Program-made: the position numbers and the translations under genes
Shown: positions 47,520 to 58,348 of the stretch, in pieces
How positions within the stretch are numbered: the stretch's first letter is position 1
How the letters are laid out: the number at the start of each line of letters is the position of its first letter
The notes under the pieces: model-generated
What the model saw: only the letters and a program-made list of their open reading frames with translations
Told to the model about the DNA's origin: nothing
The model's database searches: none
NCBI GenBank assembly: GCA_018340375.1
Contig: JAFFJZ010000004.1
Location: 36,988,001-37,052,000, forward strand
From: Gonatopus flavifemur
Lineage: Eukaryota > Arthropoda > Insecta > Hymenoptera > Dryinidae
Length of the DNA: 64,000 nucleotides
Direction: 5' to 3'

Positions 47520-48386
47520 GACTGATTAAGAGAAGTTGCTGAGGATGTTGGTTTATCGCTTGGCTCGTGCCATGAAATTTCTTCTAACGTTTTGGGCATG
47601 AGACGTGTGTCAGCGAAGTTTGTTCCGAAATTGCTAAATTTTGACCAAAAGAACCGTCGCATGAGCATCGCTCAAGAACTGTTGAATGACGTCAACGACG
47701 ACCCAGATTTACTCAAAAGGGTCATAACTGGTGACGAATCATGGGTATATGGTTATGATGTCGAAACCAAAGTCCAATCGTCCCAATGGAAGACCCCAGA
47801 TGAGCCAAGACCGAAAAAAGCACGCCAAGTTCGATCAAATGTCAAAGTTTTGCTCACTGTTTTCTTCGATTACCATGGCGTGGTGCATCAGGAGTTTTTA
47901 CCATATGGGCGTACGGTCAATAAACAGTATTATCTTGAAGTTATGCGCCGTTTGCGAGAAGCAATACGAAGAAAACGTCCAGAATTGTGGAAAAATAATC
48001 CATGGCTTTTGCATCACGATAATGCCCCTGCTCACTCATCTTTGCTTGTGAGAGATTTTTTGGCCAAATACAACACCACAATCATGCCTCAGCCACCATA
48101 TTCACCGGATTTGGCCCCATGTGACTTTTTCTTGTTCCCAAAACTAAAGAGACCTATGAAAGGACGGAGATTTGCAACGATTGGAGAGATAAATACTGCA
48201 TCGCTGGAAGAGCTCAAGGCTATACCGAAAAGTGCTTATGAGAAGTGCTTTGAGGATTGGAAAAACCGTTGGCATGAGTGTATTGTATCTGAGGGGGATT
48301 ACTTTGAAGGGGACAACATTAATATTGATAAATAAATATTTTTCCTCAAAAATACAAAGTCACCTACTTTTTAAACACACCTCGTA
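47520..48386 (+). pseudogene. 5'-truncated mariner (DD34D) transposase with 3' inverted repeat
   Basis: Coding sequence of one frame is open from 47526 (LREVAEDVGLSLG, a helix-turn-helix part) through ATG 47598 to TAA at 48333. The catalytic triad is ITGDESW, HHDNAPAH and YSPDLAPCDFF, with 34 residues between the last two Asp. The C-terminal part is complete. The 3' terminal repeat (about 48361-48386) ends in ACACACCTCGTA. The N-terminal DNA-binding half and 5' repeat are missing; the sequence begins exactly where the LINE stops. A defective Mariner of the SETMAR-like type. Confidence 0.85.
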
Positions 48387-48387
48387 C

Positions 48388-48500
48388 ATGTGAGTCACAC
48401 GTATACGAACGTGTCATTGTGTGAACAATGGAGGAGCTGATTCTTCCGAAGGGTCCACACCGTTTTTCCTGGCATCGCTGGACTCTATGGCCTCGACCTG
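48388..48500. repeat. Half of a hairpin MITE
   Basis: Matches one arm and loop of the hairpin at 61690-61868 ('gtgtgaacaatggagg', 'gctgatt', 'gtccacaccgtttttcctggcatc') in the opposite orientation. The other arm is absent because the mariner relic begins here. Confidence 0.65.
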
Positions 48501-48623
48501 TAGGCATAAAGATATTATATTCAGAGTTGCCAGGTTAGGGGGATTCCTAAGGGAATCTACCAATGAATTGGTCCCATTGAATGGAGTAGCCAATGAACAA
48601 ACCTGGCAACAGTGACTATGTTT

Positions 48624-48764
48624 CCACCAGGCGTGAGTAAAACAGGATTGAAATGGAATTATCTAATCACGATCCAAGCATGTTTTTGTAGACAATGTAC
48701 CTGTCTGTTGAGTGGTCATTTCTTGTGGTTCAATCCTATTTCAATTCTGTTTCAAGTCCGGTGG
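48624..48764. repeat. Hairpin MITE 1 of a cluster
   Basis: The left arm (ccaccaggcgtgag ... caggattgaaat) is complementary to the right arm (caatcctatttcaa ... caagtccggtgg). Confidence 0.65.
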
Positions 48765-48922
48765 AGCAACAGTTCGTGATATACTAGAGGATGCGAGCCA
48801 TAGCCAAACGTACAAGTGGGAGCGTCACACTACTAAAAAGAGAGAATAAATATGGTGAGGTGAGCATCCTTGTCTTTCTTCACGTTAAAAGACAAAGACA
48901 TGCACCTCTCTTTCCTATGTCG

Positions 48923-49064
48923 GGGGTCTTTTAGCTGCAAATGTTTTTGACCGAATCGACATGATTTGACAATCGCTAGTCACTTTTAGAGAACTCTAGG
49001 GGATGACTAGCGATTGTCAAATCATGTCCCTTCGACCAAAAACTTTTTCAGTCGAAAGAACCCC
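48923..49064. repeat. Hairpin MITE 2 of a cluster
   Basis: The arms share 'cgacatgatttgacaatcgc' and its complement, with outer GGGGTCTTTT/AAAGAACCCC. Near-perfect stem of about 60 bp. Confidence 0.8.
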
Positions 49065-49138
49065 AACCCTCTCTTTTTTATAGTTTACAGCTGTTTCTTT
49101 CTACCTATGGGACGGCCATGTTTACTGACTGGCTTCCT

Positions 49139-49277
49139 CGGATGGGGGCTAAATTAACGAAAAACTAAATCAACGAAAAATTGGTTGAAAAGAGAGATAC
49201 GTCACACTCTCTCTCTTCAAACTCTGTCAAACACTGATTTGGTTGATTTGTCTTTTCGTTGATTTGGCCCCCATCCG
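49139..49277. repeat. Hairpin MITE 3 of a cluster
   Basis: Outer CGGATGGGGGCTAAATTAACG pairs with CGTTGATTTGGCCCCCATCCG; the loop carries 'agagagata' and 'ctctctct'. Confidence 0.75.
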
Positions 49278-49290
49278 CTTCCTCTAGTAT

Positions 49291-49419
49291 AAGGGGCCTA
49301 TTTCATGGGGGCTTCAGCATCAAGCGTCAACATTGGAAGAAAGCAGAGGTATGACAGGCTCTCTCTTTTCTTCCAATGTTGACGCTTGACGCGGAAGCTC
49401 CCATGAAATGGGCCCTTAA
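49291..49419. repeat. Hairpin MITE 4 of a cluster
   Basis: TATTTCATGGGGGCTTC and CAACATTGGAAGAAA pair with TTTCTTCCAATGTTG and GAAGCTCCCATGAAAT. A sister copy follows at 49431. Confidence 0.8.
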
Positions 49420-49430
49420 GGCTGGATACC

Positions 49431-49559
49431 TTAAGGTACCATTTCATGGAGCTTCTGCATCAAACGTCAACATTGGAAGGAACGAGTGGTCCAACAGGTT
49501 CTCTCTGTTCTCCCAATGTTGACGCTTGGGACGGAACCTCCCATGAAATGGGCCCTTAA
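49431..49559. repeat. Hairpin MITE 5, tandem sister of MITE 4
   Basis: Same layout as 49291-49419 with about a dozen differences, separated by 11 bases. It is a tandem pair of the same fold-back. Confidence 0.8.
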
Positions 49560-50410
49560 CATTTCTATGCCTTTGGAGTTTTCCTTTATTTTTTTTAATC
49601 CTATGCCTTTGGGTTAAGGAGTTGGTGTACGGGCTGATCTCTATGGCCGTGAACGTGAAAAAAAATACGCAAGATTTCGTATAAGGTGGTAGGCCCCCAA
49701 TGTAAATTCTCAAATAACCGAAATGTTGATAATACTCAAAAAAAAAGCGTCAGGTTTGTTCGACATGATGAAAGTTTCAGTGACCATTTTTCAATCATAA
49801 TTTTTATCCAAGTGTCCCAAATTGAGAAACACACTTTGTCTTTCATTTTTGAGGTTCATATGATGTTGTGATTCTTCTATGATCATGATGAATGTATGAT
49901 TACGACAATCAAGACTATAAAGGAAAATGAATAGATTTCAATTGTCTCCCCTTTCCACGTTTGCTCTGTAATTGGTGAATGAATACAATTTCAATTACTT
50001 ACGTAACAATTTTGAAGCATGCTTTGGAAACATTAGAAAAAAATGATCAAACCGTTCCTGATAAATAAGTTATTCAATATCAAAAGACATCTCTTAGATA
50101 TATTCATAACGTGAAGTCATGAAGAATTTCAAAAAAATGTTCATACAACGCAAACAGATATTTTAAAGATGTTTTATCGAAATTTTCTAATTTTTTTATA
50201 TTCATTTGCGATTTTGTTTGAACAAATAATTCAACTTCCACCTCTTTGAACAGTATATCGTTTTCAACTTCAATATGAATGATACATAAATTTCATATTC
50301 TTTTCTGCAGCAAAATTTACGTTCAGATTATTCAAATTTTTAGCCAATATTGATGATGTGGCTGAGCAAGAAAATTCTTTACAAGGTCCCATTAATAGAT
50401 AAATAAATAT
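49560..50410. other. No supported gene; probable decayed hAT interior
   Basis: AT-rich, only short ORFs. It lies between the hairpin cluster and the hAT transposase remnant and probably belongs to the old hAT. Confidence 0.4.
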
Positions 50411-50647
50411 ATGAATCATAAGGTGTCGTCTTCAACTACAAATCCTCTAGCGTGGTGGGGAGAAAATCATAATAGTTACCCTAAAATTGCTGAATTGGTC
50501 CCCTTGTACATGATGTTGCCTGCTACTCAGGTTGAGAGTGAAAGAACTTTCTCAACAGCTGGAAACATTCTTAGTTCTACGCGTACGAAACTACTCACAA
50601 AACATGTCAAAGAATTATGTTTCCTTCATGCGAATTTGAACATTTAG
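50411..50647 (+). pseudogene. hAT transposase C-terminal (dimerisation) fragment
   Basis: About 78 codons containing PLAWWGENHNSYP, LPATQVESERTFS and AGNILSSTRTKL, the hAT dimerisation region, close to ZBED1-like insect transposases. The rest of the transposase is not recognisable upstream. Orientation and position fit the hAT whose right end is at 51245. Confidence 0.8.
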
Positions 50648-51062
50648 AAGAATTTGCATTCAGTTCCATCACAAGTGACATAAGGTTGTTTTGTTTTCTC
50701 ATTTTATATTGATGTTTTTTTGCCATGTTAAGATGATAGAAATCTGATTTTATCATTTGAAGAATAGTATAGGAAAAGGTAACCACAAATGTATTAAAAC
50801 TTTTGATAAAGTCTCACTATCTTTTAAGCTCTCCATTTGCTTGTTTGGCTGGAGGAATTATTTCAAGATTCGTTGAATTGCAATGTAGATATATCTATGA
50901 TGGCGGCAATAAAAATAATTATGAATTACAAAATGATGGGTATTTATTAAAACAAATTTATCAAATCAAATGCATAAGAGAAATCTTTTCTTCTTTTATC
51001 ATGAAGATTCAAGAGCTTCAGTAATTTGATAGAATTAAATGACCACATTGATTTCGAATACC

Positions 51063-51253
51063 GAGGTGTTTCGGTAATCCTACAATCTTAGCATACTCGA
51101 AAATTGCGGGTAACCCGCTGATATTCGAGTATTCGGAAAGTTCGAGTGACCCGAAAATCTCGGGTACGCCGAAAATTTCGGGTAGCCGACCCGCAACTCG
51201 CATTAAATACCCGACCCGAGAAAATCCAATAACCGCGCACCCCTAATTGCAGT
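51063..51253. repeat. 3' subterminal and terminal repeat of the nested hAT, plus target duplication
   Basis: Many CCCG/CGGG motifs (gcgggtaacccgc, gtgacccgaaaatctcgggta, cccgacccg) lead to the terminus CGCGCACCCCTA (ends 51245). ATTGCAGT follows at 51246-51253, identical to 18542-18549. Confidence 0.8.
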
Positions 51254-51794
51254 GATATTACATTGCAATATATAATATTGTAGTATTGCTGCAATATTAC
51301 ATTATGATTTGTAATATTACATTAATATTGTAATATTGCTGCAATATTATGTGCTGTGTGGGTATATTACATTGGTAGGTGATGTTATTGAAAAGTGTAT
51401 GAAAGATATGTATTACTATGTGCACGGGAGTCAAACCGAATGTACACGAAGTTTCGAACCAAATTGGATGCCTTCCAAATGTACAGATAATATTATGGAG
51501 CTAACTCCAAGCTGAATGTACATGGGCGCCCACACAGCACCCAATGTCTCAGTAATATTTCTAGAGTATTACGATGTCTCGTCCAGAACATTACATGTGA
51601 AATATTTATACAAGATCATATAGATACTGCAGGTACAGTATTTGTTGAAAAAGTTCGGAGAATCTTCCAATGTTTTGGGAATCCACGATGGAGAATATGC
51701 TAAATTTGCCGCAAATAAAATATTTTGAGAATATGAGAGTAGCAATGTTTTATGGAGCATAATGAATTTTTATACACCTGACCCAGGACTTGGT
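51254..51794. other. No supported gene; AT-rich repeat flank
   Basis: Starts with 'aatattac/gcaatatt' repeats that also occur near 61190-61280 ('tgctgtgtg', 'gtaatattac'), so the hAT seems to have landed in an older dispersed repeat. Confidence 0.45.
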
Positions 51795-52076
51795 CGAATT
51801 GACAATTCAAGATCGAAAAAAACGCCTCTCCTACGACCTATTCACTTTTCGTTTTAGAAGATTCTGAATCGATTGGTCTATATCTCACAGAGATACATTT
51901 TCGACATTTTTTCATCAATTTGCTCCAGTACTTGGTAAATTGAGGAGGTGTATTTTTCAAAAAACGTTTTTCTCAAGTGCTATTCATTTTTCATTTCAGA
52001 AGATTCTGAATCGATTAGTCTATATCCCATGGCAACAAATTTTCGAAGGTTTTCCATCGATCTTCCTCAGCACTTT
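51795..52076. repeat. Tandem repeat array, left part, split by element D
   Basis: Two units (about 51810 and 51950) with 'gcctctcctacgacctattca', 'agaagattctgaatcgatt' and 'gtctatat' blocks. A third unit continues at 60650-60760 after element D. Confidence 0.65.
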
Positions 52077-52369
52077 TGTTATGTTGAATGAGGAGGGCGA
52101 GGAAAACTAAAACACTCCGTGTTAGATACGATTGAATTTACTTTGACGTAGAGCACAGAAAATACAACTGGTTCGTTCGTGATCTGTTTTTGGAATGCCA
52201 AGCGTACTTAGTTTCCCTTGGCTTGAACTCAAAAGGGGAAGTTTTATAACCGTACTCTCTCCCTTTTGGGTTTTTCCGTAGTGTTGTAAAGTGTCGTGAA
52301 AAACTGTGAGTTGTGTGTGTGTGTATGTGTGTGTGTGTGTGTATGTGTGGGTGAGGCCGTGCCATCACA
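52077..52369 (-). repeat. 3' LTR of element D (293 bp)
   Basis: On the minus strand it begins TGTGATGG and ends CATAACA. It contains a (TG)n-like run at 52313-52353 and TATAAAA at 52242-52248. No difference from 60347-60639 was found by eye. Confidence 0.93.
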
Positions 52370-52380
52370 CGCCCCCCCTT
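52370..52380 (-). other. Polypurine tract of element D
   Basis: On the minus strand AAGGGGGGGCG directly precedes the LTR start TGTGATGG. Confidence 0.8.
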
Positions 52381-52864
52381 GGATAAGAAAGATGTTATCA
52401 TAAATAACATCTTTCTTTCCTTACATGCTTCTTGTGATTTTATTACATGTGTATATGTTGTGTATATGGTGTATTCAATGTCTTATAACTAGCTAATGGA
52501 TATATATAAACCTTTGATTACAGTTTAGATTGAATGTATACATAATTGGTTTAATAAACATGGATGATTATAATAATTTCCTCTAAATAAACTTTGTATA
52601 AAAGTAATTGTTCATTATCGTTAAGTATGGATTATATATATGGGTAATAAATTGAATAATAGTCATTTCCCATTCACCAAGATAAGAAAAAAAATTAGTT
52701 TGTTTGAGTTTACATCATTGTTTGCGTGCGTAGGCAGAATGCCTGCACACTTGTCATACGAAAGTGAAATGCTCGATATAATATAAAAAAAAAGAATATA
52801 ATACATTTTTCTAGCGTCCATTATGGTTCCGTCTTTGATACACTAGCGATTTTTGCACTATGTT
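52381..52864 (-). other. Element D 3' untranslated region
   Basis: AT-rich, no ORF of note between the small ORF and the polypurine tract. Confidence 0.5.
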
Positions 52865-53116
52865 TCACCACCTTGTGATTACATTTACTCGGGCTGGAAG
52901 TTCCTCCTGGTTTGTGAAAAGATGCTCCTCTATGCAACTTTTGCAGCCTCTCGCTACTCTCACGTCCAAAAGTATTCTTTTGCACGAAGCGCACCAAAAA
53001 TGTATGCAGTCTGTGTACATTAGCACATGTGGGAATAGTATTTCTAATTCCCCGTTTGTTGACTCGTTTTCCTCGTTGTCTCGGTTGCCGTTATTGTAAT
53101 TCTGCAACATGTGCAT
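52865..53116 (-). CDS. Small Cys-rich ORF in env position of element D
   Basis: ATG at 53116 opens 83 codons to TGA at 52865, overlapping the last ~25 bases of pol in another frame. The N-terminus is rich in Asn and Glu. The centre has WCASCK and GCKSC, two Cys pairs separated by 14 residues, a plausible zinc site resembling the C-terminal Cys pairs of the LTR ORFs of B and C. No transmembrane segment, so it is not an envelope. Function unknown. The overlap with pol suggests it is real element coding sequence. Confidence 0.5.
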   Translation of the reverse strand: MHMLQNYNNGNRDNEENESTNGELEILFPHVLMYTDCIHFWCASCKRILLDVRVARGCKSCIEEHLFTNQEELPARVNVITRW

Positions 53117-56100
53117 GTTTAAGTTTATTACAATGTACCGTCTTCGTTTTCGTTGGGGTTAAGTATATGATTGCGTTTATTTCATTTAAAATTGCTTTTA
53201 TCACGTAAGGGCCTTTATATTGATCATCCAATTTCGTCTTATTTTCATTTACTATCCATACTATATCTCCTGGTTTGAACGTTTGCTGGTTTAGTTTCCT
53301 GTCATAATATTTCTTTGACTTTTCTTTATTTTTATTTAACCTATCAATTGCTACTTTACGCGATTCGCTAATTCTATTTGTTAGGTCCTTCAAGAATGTT
53401 TCATAAGTTATGTCTGGATCATCTTTGCATTGAAATGAGGATGGAATTCGAGCTATTCTTCCGTATATTAATTCGAATGGTGTGTAGCCTGTACTTTCGT
53501 GTAACGATGTGTTGTATGAGAATATTGCGTACCTTACCCACTTGTCCCAATCTTTTTTATCGTTTATATAATGTTTAAGGTATTCTATCAACCCCAAGTG
53601 CGTTCTTTCCAATGATCCGTTAGTTTGGGGTCTGTACGGTGTTGTTTTTAGTTGTTCAATTTGAAACAATTGTGCAAAATTCTTCATAACCGAGCTCATA
53701 AAGTTTTTTCCTTGGTCTGTCAGTATTGTTTTTGGTGTTCCGTATCGACAGACGAATTCTTCGGCCAGAGTCGTAGCTATTGTTTTCGCTGTCGCGTCTC
53801 TCAACGGATAAGCGTCGCAGAACTTCGTCAGATTACATTGCAAGGTCAGTATGTATTTGTTATGAGTTTGTGTTTCGGGTAGTGGTCCCACGATGTCCAA
53901 CGCTACCTTTTCGAATGATTCGGTTGGCGTATCCGTTATTATCATGGGTTGTTTAGTCTTAATTCTGGTTAATTTTACTTTTGACAATTGATACAGTTTT
54001 TTATATATTCTTTTATATCCTGCCTCATATTTTCCCAATGGTACTTTGTCCTAATTCTGTTGTAGGTTTTCGCGATGCCCTTGTGGCCTCCTACTGTTGC
54101 TTCGTGATTTTCTCTTATTATTTCGATTCTGTCCTCCTCGAGTGGGCTGATTATTTCATCCAAGCAAACTTCTATTTTGATTCCCGTATTAATGAATATG
54201 TAACTCAGTATCTTTTTTACGTGGTATCTTTGTAAATGTGTTAAGGGTATATCTTTTATTGCGATTGATAACGATTTCCTATTGTATTTAATGAATGTAT
54301 TTTTCAACGTATTCAAGATATTGAACATTATTTCTGTCGAAATTTTATCGTGTTCGCAATTCTTTATTACCACCGTGAAAATGTACTTGTCTTTTGTTTT
54401 AGTTACCAAAATATCCCCCATCTTAAGATTTTGTCTTTTTATTTTATTTTCGTTAAGGTATTTTTTCACATAGCTCTTTGAAATTTGCGGTTTTGTTTTT
54501 TATATCTGCGTTTATGAAATGTACGTAATCATTGTTAGTCATTGTGATTTTGTCTTTAGTTTCTGTAATTTTCTGATTTACGGTTATGTTTTCAAATTTC
54601 TTCAGGAATTCCATGTATTCGTCATTATTCTCCTGTGAGTTTTGAACTGTTTGCTCCGTATCTTTTCCTTCGTTTACCGTTGGGTATTTTTGTTTTACCG
54701 TTTCTTCTTCATCTGTACTACTGTTTTCTCTATGTACCAAAGCCTGGGTTTCTCCGATTTCGTGTGTAAATGAGTCGTCACTCATTAGGTTTTCATCGTA
54801 TTTTACTCCTTTTGGTTCGTTTTCGTCATTACTCACTATAATTGAGTTTCTTTCCGTTTCTCTTCGCGAATTTTCTGAGTTATCCGTGTAGTTTGTATTT
54901 TCTATATCTGGATCTTCATCGTAGTTTTCGATTTCCGCGAGCGATTGCAATGATGAATATATATTAACTTTTTCCGTTGTCGTCGATTCGTCTGTGTCGT
55001 CACTGTCCGAGTTCTCTTGATAATTTACCTTGGGAATTTTGCGGAGGATTCTTCCTGAGTCCGTATTTGAAGATGATCTTATTCGTTTTTTCCATTTTGT
55101 TTCTTCCTTGTTCGTTCTGATTTGTTCATCGTTGTCAGGTGCCTCTTGTTCCGAATCTGTGTTAGTTTGGTTTTCTGAGTCTGTGGTTGGTGGTAATGGT
55201 ATATTTTTTATATAGTCTGTCGGTAGGTAATTTGGGAAAGTTGTGTTTTCTGCGTTCTTGTTTTTCTTTAGTACTTTCTTTCTCGCTGGGTTTCCCGAGC
55301 TTTCCTCTGTTGTTCTGCATTTTCGTTTTCGTAAGTCATATGTTCGTGCTACTTTTTTGTTCACTGTAACTGTTGCGTTATTTGTCTTTTGCTTCTTTGT
55401 TTCTATCCCTGTTATTTTCGGTACGCGTTTTCGCAAGTTATAACCTCCCTTTACGTCTGAGTTCGATTCCGTCGTTGATCTCTGTCGTTTAGCTGTTATC
55501 GGAAGTATATTCATTGGTTCCTGTGGTATTCTTGACAATGCATCAGCATTACCATTTGTTTTGCCTGTTTTATATACGATTTTGTACGTATATTCTTCGA
55601 GTTTCAATCGCCATCTCATTAATCTTGAAGAAGGGTCGCTCACGTTATTTAAATATGTTGATGGTTTATGATCCGTAACCAACATAAATTCTTTTCCATA
55701 CAGATATGGCCTGAAGTGTTTGACCGCGTATATTATTGCTAGCAGTTCTTTTTCCGTCACCGAGTAATTTATTTCTGCACCGTTTAAATTCCTAGAAGCA
55801 TATGCAATGGGTAAGTCTTTCCCTATTTCTCCTTGACTCAGTACTGCTCCTATTGCGAATTTTGAAGCGTCTGTTAAGATAAATGGTTTCGTATAATCTG
55901 GGTACTGGAGTAGCGGTTCTGTACATATCGCATCTCGCAATTCTTCGAATGCTAGTTGTTGTGTTGGTCCCCATACGAAAGTTTGATTTTTCTTCAACAG
56001 GTTATTCAGTGGTTTTGCTAGTTTTGCAAAGTTTGGGATAAATCTCCTGTAATACCCTACTAGTCCTAAAAATTGTTTGATCTGCTTTGGGTTTTCCGGT

Positions 56101-58348
56101 ATCGGGTATTCTTTCACTACTTTGATTTTTTCTGGGTTCGGTTTTAGTCCTCCTTCTGTTATTGTATGTCCCAGATACGCAACCTCTCGTCTTAAAAATT
56201 CACATTTCCCTGGGTGCAATTTCATACCTGCTGCTTCCAATCTGTCCATTAGGTTGTTGAATCTGATTTCATGTTCTTCTAAGGATCTCGCGACTAGTAT
56301 TATATCATCTATGAATGTGTCTACCCCGATCAATCCTTTAAGTATCTGACTGATTGTTCTTTGGAACGTCGCTGGTCCATTTTTCAGGCCGAAGGGCATT
56401 CTATTAAATTCGAAATGTCCGTCTGGTGTTGAAAATGCTGTTTTGTGGCTATCCTTTGGATCCATGGGGATTTGGTGGAATCCTGAAGGTAGATCGAAAG
56501 TGGAGAAGTATTTCGCGTTTCCAAGTTGGTCTAGCATTTCCGTTACATTTGGAATGGGGTATGCGTCCGAGATCGTTTTTTCGTTTAATTTTCTATAATC
56601 AATCACTACTCTCCATTTTTTATTTCCGTCCGCGTCTGGTTTTTTGGGTACCACCCATACCGGGGAATTGTATGGTGATGTAGATGGTTTTATTATCTCG
56701 TCCTGTAATAATTTTTCCATTTGTGTTTTTATTTCGTTTTTGTGAATTTGTGGATGTCTGTATTGTTTGGTGTTGATCGGCATTTCATCTATTGTTGGTA
56801 TTGTATGCGGGTGAACCTTTGCCGCTGGTAATTTGTCCCCAGGTAGGTAGAAAAGATTGCTTCTGTTTCGTGTTATTTCTAAGACGTGATTCTTTTCTTC
56901 TTCGTTTAAGTGTGTCAAGTTTAATTTCGTGTGCAATATTTTTACTCTTTCTAATTGTGTTTGTTCTTTTTCCTCTCGAATTGTAGGTTCTGCTGATCCA
57001 TTATATTTCTTTTCGGTTTTATACTCTTCTTGTTCGGAATTTTGTATGTTCTTAGGTTTATTTCCTTGGTCCTTTTCTGTTATGTGGAATATTCCTTGGG
57101 TTGGGGCCGTTATTTCCTTATTATTATAGCCTGATTGTGTTTGGAGTATTTGTCTTCCCCAATTTGAGTTTATTTCAAATGGTTCATGTGTCTCTATCCG
57201 AGGACCCCTTTTTATTTCGAATTTTATTACCCTCAGAGCCGGTTCGTCGCACTGACCGTGCTGGTTTACTGCTACTTTCCCTGAGTTTTTGTATAAACCG
57301 TGATTTCGCGTATTATTAAGGTTTTGGGTGCTTTTATATTCCCTGCAATATTTTGTCGTAGATATTTGAGTTTCGATTTTACTGCCCATGCTGCTCGTTC
57401 CTTTCGATCTATTGTTTTCCGATCCTATCTGATTTCTATATATTTTGTTTCCTATGTTGTCGGTTTTTGTTGCTGTCGTATAGTTGTTTCGGTAGTCCGT
57501 TATTTCGGGTTTTTGTTTCGTCATATTACTATTTCGTTTCACTGTTCCTATATATTTTATTGTTTCGATGTTTATTCTGTTTTTCCTAGACTGCTCTTTA
57601 TCTTCGATTCCCTCATCATGTTTTTGCGTTCTTTCTGATTCTATTTGTGGATGCGCTGAAATTTTTTCTACATCTTCCAGCTCAACCGTTGGAATTGATA
57701 TGCTTACGTCGAAATCATTAATATTATATACGTAGGCGGCTGTCATGTTATTTTTGTTCCTTACTAGGGCCCGTTTAACGAACACGTTTTCTTTTAAATC
57801 CATATCGTTCAATATTCCTTCTTTGATATTGTTTGAGTTAATTAGTTTTATTGGGATTATTTTTTTTGTGCCTGCTGGAATCGTGATTTTATTAGCTTCG
57901 AATGGTATCTCTACGTTTTGCCTGATTTTAATTGAATTTGTTTGAAATGATAAGGTTGCGTTTTCCTTTCTTAAAAATTGTATTCCTATTATACCGGCCT
58001 GTTCGATGGAAAAATCGTTGGGAACGATGTGGAATATGTGATTTGTGTTGTTTATTTTGATTTGTATTTCCGCGAGGGTGTGAATTATTTGAGCAGTATG
58101 CCTTTCAATCCTATAATTTTTTCCGGGTTGCAGTTGGTGAATGGAGGAATCACTTCTTCTTTAATTATATTCACCTTTGCTCCTGTATCTACTAAAAATA
58201 TTTGTTTACCCTGCGTGAACGAATTTGATTCTAATATTATTTCTACGTTTCCCTCTTCGCACGCGTTATTAATGTTGAAAATGGGTACTTGCGAATATCG
58301 GTTAGATTCTAAGTTGTACCCTTCCTTAGAACCTATTCGGAGTTTAAA
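53091..58348 (-). pseudogene. pol: Element D Pol (PR-RT-RNase H-IN), three frameshifts
   Basis: Minus strand, starting in the -1 frame at the slippery site 58348-58342. Protease (FLVDTGAK near 58190) is followed by a frameshift near 58090. The main frame then runs from about 58090 to 54453: RT (VIDYRKLNEKT, FDLPSGFHQI, FIDD near 56310), RNase H (FILTDASK, VTDHKPS) and a long acidic linker. A second frameshift falls in an A run near 54465 and a third near 53990. Integrase: GGHKGIAKTYN with CINCQ zinc residues, then LDIVGP, LTDQGKNF and NGSLERTH. The RT is two residues shorter than element A before the DD and the RNase H one shorter before its first Asp. With identical LTRs, some frameshifts may be assembly errors in A-rich sequence. 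Confidence 0.88.

Larger units (their letters stand above)
18550..51245 (+). mobile_element. Old hAT DNA transposon expanded by nested insertions
   Basis: The left end reads TAGGGATGCGCG. The right end read inwards is TAGGGGTGCGCG. Both are followed within about 30 bases by related 'GGATTTTC.CGGGTCGGGTA' subterminal sequence. An 8 bp duplication ATTGCAGT flanks both ends, the size expected for hAT. A C-terminal hAT transposase fragment lies at 50411-50647 in the matching orientation. The 32.7 kb span is explained by insertions: element A (19368-44036), a LINE with a MITE, a mariner relic and hairpin MITEs. The hAT sequence itself is perhaps 18550-19367 plus parts of 49560-51245. Confidence 0.8.

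Noticed and set aside
52138..52410. His/Thr-repeat ORF in the element D LTR (also 60408-60638)
   Set aside because: Translation of a TG/CA microsatellite.
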